DNA from: Anaerolineales bacterium
GTDB lineage: Bacteria; Chloroflexota; Anaerolineae; Anaerolineales; UBA11858
DNA: 9,839 nucleotides
Direction of reading: 5' to 3'
Assembly (NCBI GenBank): GCA_015485245.1
Contig: WFTY01000334.1
Span: 1 to 9,839, forward strand
In this document: in pieces, positions 1-6,252 of the stretch
Layout of the letters: each line of letters starts with the position of its first letter
Position numbering within the stretch: the stretch's first letter is position 1
Program-made: the position numbers and the translations under genes
The notes under the pieces: model-generated
What the model was told of the DNA's origin: nothing
Seen by the model: only the letters and a program-made list of their open reading frames with translations
Databases searched by the model: none

Positions 1-2
1 GA

Positions 3-44
3 GCACACCTCGATAAACAGTACGCCATCGAGGGCGAGTCCTGA
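3..44 (+). CDS. C-terminal tail of an upstream gene (partial, unidentified)
   Basis: The frame beginning at base 3 reads AHLDKQYAIEGES and ends at TGA 42-44, 38 bases before the formate dehydrogenase start. Third codon positions are mostly G or C, as in the neighbouring genes, which is the only coding evidence. Its close spacing suggests it is in the same operon as the formate dehydrogenase. In such operons the upstream partner is often a NuoF-like diaphorase or an iron-sulfur subunit, but thirteen residues are too few to identify the family, so no function is assigned. It could also be a chance open frame. Confidence 0.35.
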   Translation, partial: AHLDKQYAIEGES

Positions 45-82
45 AACATCATCTTTTGGGATTTACCTGGGAAAGGATGACC

Positions 83-2161
83 ATGCTTCAAGCCGAACGT
101 ACCGTCCACACCACCTGCCCCTACTGCGGCGTTGGCTGCCAGCTCGATTTGCACATCCGCGATGGCCTGATCTTCCGCGCCGAGGGGCGCTTCGATAACC
201 AGGTCAACTACGGCCAACTGTGCGTCAAAGGGCGCTTTGGCTACGATTTCGTCCACGCCGCCGATCGCCTGCGCCAGCCGCTGATGCGCGCTCGCCGCGC
301 GGATGCGTTCATCCCCACAACCTGGGATACGGCCCTCGATCATGTCGCCGCACGCCTGAACGCCATCCGCTCGCAACACGGTCCGCGCAGCGTCGCCTTT
401 CTGACCTCGGCCAAGTGCACCAACGAAGAGAATTACCTGCTGCAAAAGTTCGCCCGCGCGGTGATCGGCACCAACACGGTGGATCACTGCGCCCGCCTCT
501 GACACTCCAGCACCGTGGCCGGTCTGGCCACCACCCTGGGTTCCGGCGCGATGACCAACGCCATCGGCGACATCGCTGAGGCGGAAGTACTCTTCGTCAC
601 CGGCTCGAACACTACCGAGGCGCACCCGGTACTGGCGCTGCAAATGAAAAAAGCCGTGATGGAGCGCGGCGCGAAGCTGATCCTGGCGGATCCGCGACGG
701 ATCGAACTGGCGCAATTCGCCCACCTGCACCTGCGGCAACGTCCCGGCACTGACGTCGCCCTGGCGAACACCATGGCGCACGTCATCCTGCACGAGGAAT
801 TGCACAACCCCGATTTCATCGCGGAGCGCACCGAGGGTTTCGAAGCCTTCGTCGCCAGCGTATCCGAGTGGACGCCGGAGCGCGGCGCGCAGATCACCGG
901 CATCCCCGCCGAAGACATCATCGCCGCGGCCCGCCTGTATGCCACCGCAGAACGCGCTTCCATCTTCTGGGCGATGGGAATCACACAACACACCACCGGC
1001 ACCGACAACGTCAAGGCGCTGGTCAATCTGGCGCTGCTCACCGGCCACATTGGGCGCCCCGGCAGCGGACTGAACCCGCTGCGCGGGCAAAACAACGTCC
1101 AGGGCGCGTGTGACATGGGCGGGCTGCCCAATGTGTACCCCGGTTATCAAAAAGTGACCGACCCGGCGGTGCAGGAGAAGTTTGCACAGGCATGGGGAAT
1201 GGCAACTGTGGACACCGACGTTGGCCTGACCGTCACCGAGATCATGGACGCCATCCTGACCGGCGAGGTGCATGCTTTATACATCATGGGCGAAAACCCA
1301 ATGCTCTCCGACCCCGACCTCAACCATGTGCGTCAGGCGTTGGAACAGGTGGACTTCCTGGTTCACCAGGACATCTTCCTCAACGAAACAGGCGCATACG
1401 CCGACGTGGTGCTGCCCGCGGCCAGCTTCGCCGAAAAATCCGGCACGTTCACCAACACCGAACGGCGCGTCCAACTGATCCGCCCGGCGCTGGATCCGCC
1501 CGGCGAGGCCCGCCCCGACTGGCAAATCATCACCGAGCTGGCAAATCGCATGGGAGCGAGCTGGCGATACGACAGCCCGGCGGAGATCATGGACGAGATC
1601 GCCGCTGTCACGCCGATCTACGGCGGCATCGCTTACAAACGCCTGGAAAACAACGGCGGCCTGCAATGGCCCTGCCCCACGCCGGATCATCCCGGCACGC
1701 CTTACCTGCACAAGGGCCGCTTCACACGCGGTCGCGGGCTGTTCTCCGCCATCTCTTTCGCCGAAGCGAAAGAACTGCCCAACGAAGAATACCCCTTCAT
1801 CCTCTCCACCGGGCGGGTGCTGTATCACTGGCACGGCGGCACGCTCTCGCGGCGCTCTCCAGGACTGGAGGAACTCGCCCCCCAGGCTGAGATCGAAATC
1901 CATCCCCGGGATGCCGAGGGCATTGGTGTAACCGAGGGGCAAAAAGTGCGCGTGCGCTCACGGCGCGGCGAACTGATCGCCCGCGCGACGGTCACCCGGC
2001 GCTCCCCCCCCGGCACGGTCTTTATGACTTTCCACTACGCCGAAGCCGCGGCCAACCTGCTCACCCACCAGGAGGTTGACCCCATCGCGAAAATCCCGGA
2101 ATACAAAGTCTCTGCGGTGCAGGTTGAACCGCTTGAAGAGAAAATCATCACCCATTCCTGA
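83..2161 (+). CDS. fdhF: Formate dehydrogenase catalytic (alpha) subunit, selenocysteine-containing, read through UGA 500-502
   Basis: Molybdenum or tungsten bis-MGD enzyme that oxidises formate to CO2 (or the reverse) and passes electrons through one [4Fe-4S] cluster to a partner subunit. Read as one 692-residue protein: cluster cysteines C12, C15, C19 and C47 (CPYCGVGC, then QLCVKG with K49), selenocysteine at residue 140 in the context CARL-U-H, and the active-site arginine in NPLRGQNNVQGACDMG (R334). The molybdopterin oxidoreductase body follows, and a C-terminal molydopterin dinucleotide-binding domain spans about 550-690. Length and the position of Sec match E. coli FdhF (715 residues, Sec140). 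There is no NuoG-like ferredoxin extension, so electrons must leave through a separate subunit. Start chosen at ATG 83 because GGAAAGGA (70-77) lies 5 bases upstream; TTG 56 and ATG 77 are alternatives with poorer spacing. No signal peptide is seen, so it is probably cytoplasmic. An automated caller would split it into 83-502 and 515-2161. Confidence 0.93.
500..540 (+). promoter_or_regulatory. Selenocysteine UGA codon with downstream bacterial SECIS hairpin
   Basis: UGA at 500-502 is followed by a hairpin in the coding sequence. The upper stem GTGGCC (515-520) pairs with GGCCAC (526-531), six perfect pairs closing the loop GGTCT (521-525). The lower stem TCCAG (506-510) pairs with CTGGG (536-540), one pair being a G-U wobble, and a symmetrical CACC/CACC internal loop separates the two. 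Numbering from the U of UGA, GGU falls at 22-24 and a U at 17, the positions of the SelB-contact bases in the E. coli fdhF SECIS as I know it. This recruits SelB with Sec-tRNA. selA, selB, selC and selD are not in the window. Confidence 0.88.
2070..2078 (+). promoter_or_regulatory. Perfect Shine-Dalgarno abutting a TTG in the nfi frame
   Basis: AGGAGG at 2070-2075 lies inside fdhF and is immediately followed by TTG 2076-2078, in the frame of the endonuclease V gene. Zero spacing is normally non-functional, and no start codon of that frame stands 5-9 bases downstream. It may contribute to reinitiation or coupling, or may simply be a chance purine run encoding part of fdhF. Confidence 0.3.
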
Positions 2162-2834
2162 GCGCGTCCATCAGGCGCGCGTCCAACACCGCTGGGACTT
2201 ATCCCCGCAGGCAGCTATCCGGCTCCAAAACGAGCTACGCTCGCGAGTGAGCATTCAACCGCTGGAGTTGGTAAATATCCGCTATGTCGCCGGTGTGGAC
2301 GTGGGATTTCCACGCGGAAGGGAAACCGCCCACGCCGCTATCGCGGTGCTGACTTTCCCCTCATTGGAGGTCGTCGACGCCGTCACGGCTGAGTTGCCCA
2401 CGCCGTTCCCTTATGTGCCAGGGCTGCTCTCCTTTCGAGAAATGCCCGTCATCCTGGCGGCGCTGGAACGCCTCGCCATCTGGCCCGACGTCTTCCTGGT
2501 AGATGGACACGGCATGGCGCATCCGCGGCGCTTTGGGCTGGCCTGCCACCTGGGCGTGCTATTCAACTGGCCCAGCGTGGGCTGCGCCAAATCCATCCTC
2601 ACCGGCACAGCGAATGCACCCGACGAGCTGCGCGGCAGCTCTACCCCCCTGAGCGATCACGACGACATCATCGGGCTGACACTGCGCACGCGCGACCGCG
2701 TGCGGCCGGTGTACATCTCCGTGGGACACCGCGCCGACCTGCCCACAGCCAGCGAACTGGCGCTGCGCTGTGGAAGCGGTTACCGCCTACCCGAACCGAT
2801 CCGCCAGGCCCATCGTCTGGCATCAGGGAAATAA
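2124..2834 (+). CDS. nfi: Endonuclease V (deoxyinosine 3' endonuclease)
   Basis: Cuts DNA at the second phosphodiester bond 3' of deoxyinosine (deaminated adenine), starting alternative excision repair in the cytoplasm. With the TTG at 2124 it has 236 residues, near the usual 220-230. Family motifs are in order: HRWDL near the N-terminus as in the Thermotoga enzyme, GVDVGF with metal ligand D59, FPYVPGLLSFRE (95-106; the PYxP strand-separating wedge and catalytic E106), DGHGMAHPRR with D127, GCAKSILTG, and YISVGHR with H202. All catalytic residues are present. The start is uncertain: TTG 2076 would give 252 residues and an 86-base overlap with fdhF, while GTG 2247 would remove conserved N-terminal sequence. 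It overlaps the fdhF 3' end by 38 bases, so translation is probably coupled and the gene co-transcribed with fdhF, although no functional link is obvious. Confidence 0.9.
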   Translation: MNRLKRKSSPIPERVHQARVQHRWDLSPQAAIRLQNELRSRVSIQPLELVNIRYVAGVDVGFPRGRETAHAAIAVLTFPSLEVVDAVTAELPTPFPYVPGLLSFREMPVILAALERLAIWPDVFLVDGHGMAHPRRFGLACHLGVLFNWPSVGCAKSILTGTANAPDELRGSSTPLSDHDDIIGLTLRTRDRVRPVYISVGHRADLPTASELALRCGSGYRLPEPIRQAHRLASGK

Positions 2835-2845
2835 GCGCCCAGCCG

Positions 2846-2874
2846 TTGACTTTCCATTCAACTCGGCGTATACT
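2846..2874 (+). promoter_or_regulatory. Sigma70-type promoter for the leader ORF and SWIM gene
   Basis: TTGACT at 2846-2851 and TATACT at 2869-2874 are separated by exactly 17 bases, each one mismatch from consensus. Transcription would begin near 2881, leaving a leader of about 124 bases before the SWIM start at 3005. It begins only 12 bases after the nfi stop, so the SWIM gene is independently transcribed. Confidence 0.75.
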
Positions 2875-2902
2875 GAAGCTGCATTATGGAGGCAACCTGC
2901 TT

Positions 2903-2977
2903 ATGCGAGTTTCCAGCGCAAAAAAGGCAACCAACCATCGGGAATTCACACGCGCGCACGCGCGTGTTTTTTGTTAA
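2903..2977 (+). CDS. 24-residue leader peptide ORF (putative)
   Basis: ATG 2903 is preceded by GGAGG (2888-2892) with 10 bases of spacing, and lies about 22 bases after the predicted transcription start. It encodes 24 residues, beginning MRVSSAKKATN and ending RAHARVFC, and stops at TAA 2975-2977. It is basic and has no recognisable domain or run of a single regulatory amino acid. Codons 16-23 run through the terminator-like hairpin and its T-tract, so a translating ribosome would prevent the hairpin folding. That geometry suggests a regulatory leader, though a chance ORF cannot be excluded. Confidence 0.4.
   Translation: MRVSSAKKATNHREFTRAHARVFC
2948..2972 (+). terminator. Intrinsic terminator-like hairpin within the SWIM leader (possible attenuator)
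   Basis: ACACGCGC (2948-2955) pairs with GCGCGTGT (2960-2967), eight perfect pairs around a GCAC loop, followed by a run of T to 2972. It sits between the promoter and the SWIM start, so it should reduce expression unless the hairpin is prevented from forming. Confidence 0.6.
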
Positions 2978-3004
2978 CCGAACCGACTGACCAGGAGAGA
3001 AACG

Positions 3005-3247
3005 ATGGACTATGGAATGATCGGCAAGCTCCAAAAAGCGAAAAAATACGCCAAAGAGCGCGACCGCATTCAAGTCAACAACTTACAAGTCACCTTTGAC
3101 GGCACCAACAATCCGCACACCGTCCAGTTTGCTAACGGCACCTGGCAGTGTGATTGCGACTTCTTTCAATCCCGGGGACGCTGCAGCCATACCATTGCAC
3201 TGGAGGAAATCCTGGGGGATGTCCGTTGGGGAAGCCCGGCGGGATAG
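3005..3247 (+). CDS. Small SWIM zinc-finger protein (80 residues)
   Basis: A single short SWIM domain with almost nothing else. The zinc ligands are C49, C51, C60 and H62 (C-x-C-x8-C-x-H) in WQCDCDFFQSRGRCSHTIAL. A basic, lysine-rich helix-like segment (KLQKAKKYAKERDRI) precedes it, followed by a short predicted beta region. SWIM modules are thought to bind DNA or protein partners, and stand-alone versions of this size have no established function that I know. ATG 3005 has a good Shine-Dalgarno (AGGAG, 2993-2997, 7 bases). It is a single-gene unit with its own promoter and terminator. Confident on the domain, unable to assign a role. Confidence 0.88.
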   Translation: MDYGMIGKLQKAKKYAKERDRIQVNNLQVTFDGTNNPHTVQFANGTWQCDCDFFQSRGRCSHTIALEEILGDVRWGSPAG

Positions 3248-3266
3248 CTCTTTCCGCATCCAGATG

Positions 3267-3305
3267 AAAAGCCCCGCAACCTGCACGCGGGGCTTTTTCT
3301 TTTTT
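3267..3305. terminator. Strong bidirectional intrinsic terminator between SWIM gene and plsC-like gene
   Basis: GCCCCGC (3271-3277) pairs with GCGGGGC (3287-3293) around a 9-base loop. AAAA precedes the stem (3267-3270) and TTTTTCTTTTTTT follows (3294-3306), so the plus strand has an excellent U-tract for the SWIM transcript. The minus strand has a shorter TTTT and can end the converging acyltransferase transcript. Confidence 0.88.
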
Positions 3306-3349
3306 GCGCAATCGGTGGGCCAGCAGAACATGTTTCTGAGAGCATACCT

Positions 3350-4012
3350 TCAATCGACCACATCCCGATAAACGCCGCGATACTCGGGGGGCAGCATAGC
3401 GGCGATGCAGGACATCATGGCGTCAACGCAGCGCTGCAACTCCGCGTCGCGATCGAGGCGCGGCAACGGTGGCAAAGTAAACGGTTCACCAATACGCACA
3501 TGGATTTCAGGCCGCCGCAGGTGCAACAATTGCGCGCATGCCTGCTCCGTTCCCCAAAGCGCCAGAGGGACGATGGGGACTCCCTCTCGCGAAGCCAGAT
3601 ACGCCGCCCCAGGTTTTCCGCGCATCAATCGACGCTCCCGGCTGCGCGTCCCTTCCGGGGCGATGCCCAACAGGCCGCCATTTTTCAGGTACTTCTGCGC
3701 GGCGCGCAGCGCGGTCAGGTCCGGTTCGCCGCGCTGAATCCAGATTCCGTTCACCCGGTTCACCAGCCAGCGATATAACGGATTGCGCTGATGTTTTCTC
3801 GCCACCAGAGCGGTGGCGTCATCGCGATCCAGAATGCTGAAAATCAACGGCGCGTCCAGGATACTCATATGATTGCTTATCAGCAGGCATCCACCCGTGG
3901 GAGGCACATTCTCCAGTCCTTCCACGTGCAGGCGCGTAAACACGCGAAAAAGAGCGCGGAAAATCCTGTGCAACCAATAGCGCAATAAACTTGACGAAGA
4001 TTTTTGTTTCAT
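3350..4012 (-). CDS. PlsC-type 1-acyl-sn-glycerol-3-phosphate acyltransferase family protein
   Basis: Transfers an acyl chain to a lysophospholipid, typically lysophosphatidate to phosphatidate, at the inner face of the membrane. The 220 residues carry the acyltransferase motifs in order: NHMSILD (47-53; catalytic H48 and D53 of HX4D), GIWIQR (89-94), PEGTRS (119-124) for glycerophosphate binding, and VPIVPL (145-150). The N-terminus is basic and amphipathic, without an obvious full transmembrane helix, so it is probably peripheral. ATG 4012 is preferred, 13 bases after the MFS stop; GTG 4039 would overlap the transporter by 14 bases, and neither has a strong Shine-Dalgarno. It is likely co-transcribed with the transporter upstream. 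Related lysophospholipid or glycolipid acyltransferases share these motifs, so the substrate is not certain. Confidence 0.88.
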   Translation of the reverse strand: MKQKSSSSLLRYWLHRIFRALFRVFTRLHVEGLENVPPTGGCLLISNHMSILDAPLIFSILDRDDATALVARKHQRNPLYRWLVNRVNGIWIQRGEPDLTALRAAQKYLKNGGLLGIAPEGTRSRERRLMRGKPGAAYLASREGVPIVPLALWGTEQACAQLLHLRRPEIHVRIGEPFTLPPLPRLDRDAELQRCVDAMMSCIAAMLPPEYRGVYRDVVD

Positions 4013-4025
4013 AGCCCAACAAATT

Positions 4026-5264
4026 CTACCCGACTTCACCCGAGAAGGAACTGTCGAAATCAGCCATCCCGGTCAACAGCCAGGCGCTCACCAGCGCGCT
4101 CAATGCAGCGAAGAGGAACATGAAGACATAACCGCCATGTCGTGCGAAAGCGTTGAGAGCGTCAATCAGCGGGCCTAACAAACGCCCAGCCGCACCGGCG
4201 CCAGCTGTCGCCAGGTTAGTCAACCCCAAATACGCCCCGGCGCGAGCCGGGGGGGCCAGCTGATTGAGCAAAGCCCAATTTGCCGTCAAAAAGAGGCCAA
4301 TCCCCATCCCCAGAGCAGCCCCAAAGCCCAACACCGCGCCGGCGGTGCGCGCCGTCGCCATTGCCAGCGACCCCACTATAGCGAAGCCACAGGCGAGGTA
4401 GAGCACGCGGCGATGGCCGACCTTGTCCCCCAACCAGCCACCCGCCACCGCAAAGCCGATCAGCGGCAACGTGATCGTCGCCATCAGATCGCCAGTCAGC
4501 CTGACGGGGTTGGGCGGGGCGATCACATCACGGATGAAATACTGGATAAAACTCTGCACGGCGTAAACCCCTAATAAAAAGGCAAAGCGGGCAGCGACAA
4601 CACGGGCGTAAGCCGGCCGCGCGCGCAGCAGAGCAAACGGGCGCAAAGGCGGTATCCCCTCCGCGGGAGCAGGTCGCCGCGCGGGTTTGCGCACAATCTC
4701 CCCCAACGTCACGGCTGCGCTCAAGAGCAATACGATCGCGATCGCCAGGAGGGGCATCAGCGGGCGGGTATCCGCCGGGTCGAGCAGCCCGCCCATCAGC
4801 AAGGAAGCCACCACCAGGCCGCTCATATCAAACAGGTTCTTGATCCCGCTGGCCGCGCCATGTTGCCGCCGCGGCACGCGATCGGGGATCAGTCCCTGCG
4901 CCGGGCCATGCGCCAGGTTGGAGGTCAGTTGCAAACCGATATAGGCAATAGCGATCCAGGTCAGGCCGCCAGCCCAGCCCATCAAGGCCAGAAAGACGAA
5001 ATCCAATCCGGTGCCCAGAACGATGAACGGCCAACGGCGGCCATAGCGGTCGCTCCACCAACCAGCGAACGGCTGAACGATCATGGCGATCACCAGACCA
5101 AGGAAAGTCAGCAACCCCAACACGGTATTCTTGCGCGCTTCCGAGGTATAGTGCAGCAACACAGCAGGCAAGATGAGCACGTGCAGGCTGTTCCACATCA
5201 CCGAGAGGCCAAACCAATACGCGTTGACGACCAGCAACGTGCGGAAGGGCGCTTTCTCCGACAT
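4026..5264 (-). CDS. Major facilitator superfamily (MFS) transporter, substrate unknown
   Basis: A 412-residue inner-membrane protein with about twelve hydrophobic segments and a polar central loop near 190-215 (KPARRPAPAEG). The MFS motif A is present after helix 2 (GWWSDRYGRR, 68-77), and a second-half counterpart is at 276-286 (GWLGDKVGHRR), supporting the two six-helix halves. The segment GPAQGLIPDRVPRRQ and the following GAASG resemble the glycoside/SLC45-like branch of the superfamily, so a sugar or small organic solute is possible, but the substrate cannot be read from sequence. ATG 5264 is preceded by a purine-rich AGAAGCGGA. It is divergent from mscS across a 176-base region and heads a probable two-gene unit with the acyltransferase; lysophospholipid import plus acylation is a conceivable pairing but is speculation. 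Confidence 0.88.
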   Translation of the reverse strand: MSEKAPFRTLLVVNAYWFGLSVMWNSLHVLILPAVLLHYTSEARKNTVLGLLTFLGLVIAMIVQPFAGWWSDRYGRRWPFIVLGTGLDFVFLALMGWAGGLTWIAIAYIGLQLTSNLAHGPAQGLIPDRVPRRQHGAASGIKNLFDMSGLVVASLLMGGLLDPADTRPLMPLLAIAIVLLLSAAVTLGEIVRKPARRPAPAEGIPPLRPFALLRARPAYARVVAARFAFLLGVYAVQSFIQYFIRDVIAPPNPVRLTGDLMATITLPLIGFAVAGGWLGDKVGHRRVLYLACGFAIVGSLAMATARTAGAVLGFGAALGMGIGLFLTANWALLNQLAPPARAGAYLGLTNLATAGAGAAGRLLGPLIDALNAFARHGGYVFMFLFAALSALVSAWLLTGMADFDSSFSGEVG

Positions 5265-5305
5265 ATCCGCTTCTCATCCTTTCCAGAAAACCTCGCGCTC
5301 AACGC

Positions 5306-5334
5306 TTGACAGAGCTTGTATTGTAATATACAGT
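5306..5334 (+). promoter_or_regulatory. Putative promoter of the mscS operon
   Basis: A consensus -35 TTGACA (5306-5311) is followed after 17 bases by TACAGT (5329-5334), a moderate -10 keeping the TA...T positions. TATACA (5327-5332) at 15-base spacing is an alternative. A start near 5341 would give a leader of about 100 bases before the mscS ATG at 5441. Confidence 0.5.
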
Positions 5335-5339
5335 AATAT
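5322..5339. repeat. AT-rich direct and inverted repeats, candidate operator between divergent genes
   Basis: TGTA-ATA-TACA (5322-5332) is a perfect 4-3-4 inverted repeat, and GTAATAT occurs twice exactly 10 bases apart (5323-5329, 5333-5339), i.e. on one face of the helix. The elements overlap the predicted -10 of the mscS promoter and lie where the divergent MFS promoter should be, so a bound regulator could affect both genes. The stretch is strikingly AT-rich against its surroundings. Confidence 0.4.
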
Positions 5340-5350
5340 GACCAACTAAG

Positions 5351-5397
5351 TCGCCAATTCGCAGGCGATACCAGAGGGCACAGCAAAGGTGCTCCGG
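5351..5397 (+). other. Two hairpins in the mscS 5' leader
   Basis: TCGCC (5351-5355) pairs with GGCGA (5364-5368) over an 8-base loop. GGGCAC (5376-5381) pairs with GTGCTC (5389-5394), including one G-U pair, over the 7-base loop AGCAAAG. They fall in the predicted transcript leader. I do not recognise a known riboswitch, and short hairpins like these can arise by chance. Confidence 0.25.
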
Positions 5398-5440
5398 CAG
5401 ACGTACAACACTCTACACCCTAACAAAAGAAGGACTTCGT

Positions 5441-6247
5441 ATGGAACCTACGCTCCCACAAACCATCCTGGACTTTTTCCGCATGGCCGGGCAGGCCATT
5501 TTGATCGCCACTATCGGTTACGTCGTCGCCGAACTCATTCTCGTCCGGTTGTTGAAAAGCGCCCTGGTACGCTTCATCGAATACACCTGGATGGACTTTC
5601 TCGTCGGCCTGGTGCGCCTGGGGCTATTCCTGCTCACCGGCAAAATCATCATTGACCTCACAGGGGCAGCGGGTGCGCTGGTGGTGATCGTCACCGCCGT
5701 CACCGGCGCCTTCGCCATCGGTTCAGAGCGCTTGGCCTCCGACATGGTCTCTGGCATCAAGCTGATGGTCCTGAATTTTTACCGCGTCGGGGAATACATT
5801 CAGATCGGAGAACATTTCGGCAAGGTCATTGAAATCAGCATGAATGCCACCAGCCTGCTGACGATTGACCGCTCCAAAATCATCATCCCCAATTCCGCGG
5901 CCATTAACGGGACGATCGTTAACTATTCGCGCCACCCCGGGTATCGCATTAAAGTGCGCATCCCGGTACACGGAAAGCACGATCAGGAATCCGTCCTCGC
6001 CATCCTCAACGAGGTGGTGACAAACTTAGAAGGTCGCCTGCAAGGTGAAGACTATCACCCCATTGTGCTGTTTCACGGCATCGGAGCAGACACCGCTTTC
6101 TATGAAGTCTGGAGCTATGTGGAAAAATGGCCTGACACCGTCTACAAATCCAGTGAGCTGCGGTTGAAGCTGGTGCAGGCGCTCGAGTCCCACGGCATCG
6201 CCGTCGGCATCGCGCCGGTGATGACGGCCACCACAATCGAGGTCTAA
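5441..6247 (+). CDS. MscS-family mechanosensitive channel
   Basis: Pore-forming inner-membrane protein that opens with membrane tension to release solutes during hypo-osmotic shock. The 268 residues have the minimal MscS layout: TM1 about 17-38, TM2 about 52-71, and the pore-lining TM3 about 78-112 rich in Gly and Ala. A beta domain follows (FYRVGEYIQIG 113-123; IIIPNSAAINGTIVNYSR 147-164, the PN and N-Y/F-S signature), then an alpha/beta C-terminal domain. Length is close to E. coli MscS (286). ATG 5441 has AGAAGGA (5428-5434) 6 bases upstream. The next gene starts 5 bases after the stop, so both are almost certainly co-transcribed and coupled. The TM3 sequence AIGSERLASDMVSG differs from the E. 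coli pore (LALQGSLSNLAAG), so conductance may differ. Confidence 0.93.
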   Translation: MEPTLPQTILDFFRMAGQAILIATIGYVVAELILVRLLKSALVRFIEYTWMDFLVGLVRLGLFLLTGKIIIDLTGAAGALVVIVTAVTGAFAIGSERLASDMVSGIKLMVLNFYRVGEYIQIGEHFGKVIEISMNATSLLTIDRSKIIIPNSAAINGTIVNYSRHPGYRIKVRIPVHGKHDQESVLAILNEVVTNLEGRLQGEDYHPIVLFHGIGADTAFYEVWSYVEKWPDTVYKSSELRLKLVQALESHGIAVGIAPVMTATTIEV

Positions 6248-6252
6248 ACGCC

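Noticed and set aside
484..1131. Minus-strand and alternate-frame open frames across fdhF (for example 484-1131, 1192-1890, 1277-1942)
   Set aside because: They overlap a clearly conserved gene and their translations are low-complexity, Arg/Pro/Ala-rich shadows.
83..2161. fdhF as a pseudogene or as two separate proteins (UGA at 500-502)
   Set aside because: The UGA is at the known Sec position with a fitting SECIS hairpin, the frame is unchanged, and both halves are fully conserved.
2770..3099. Plus-strand open frame of 109 codons spanning the nfi end, the promoter and the SWIM start
   Set aside because: It runs across a promoter, a terminator-like hairpin and two real genes in another frame, with no conserved features.
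3405..3840. Plus-strand open frames opposite the acyltransferase
   Set aside because: Antisense shadows of a gene with intact PlsC motifs; no family resemblance of their own.
4828..5309. Overlapping open frames on both strands within the transporter gene
   Set aside because: The MFS frame alone has continuous transmembrane segments and both motif A copies.
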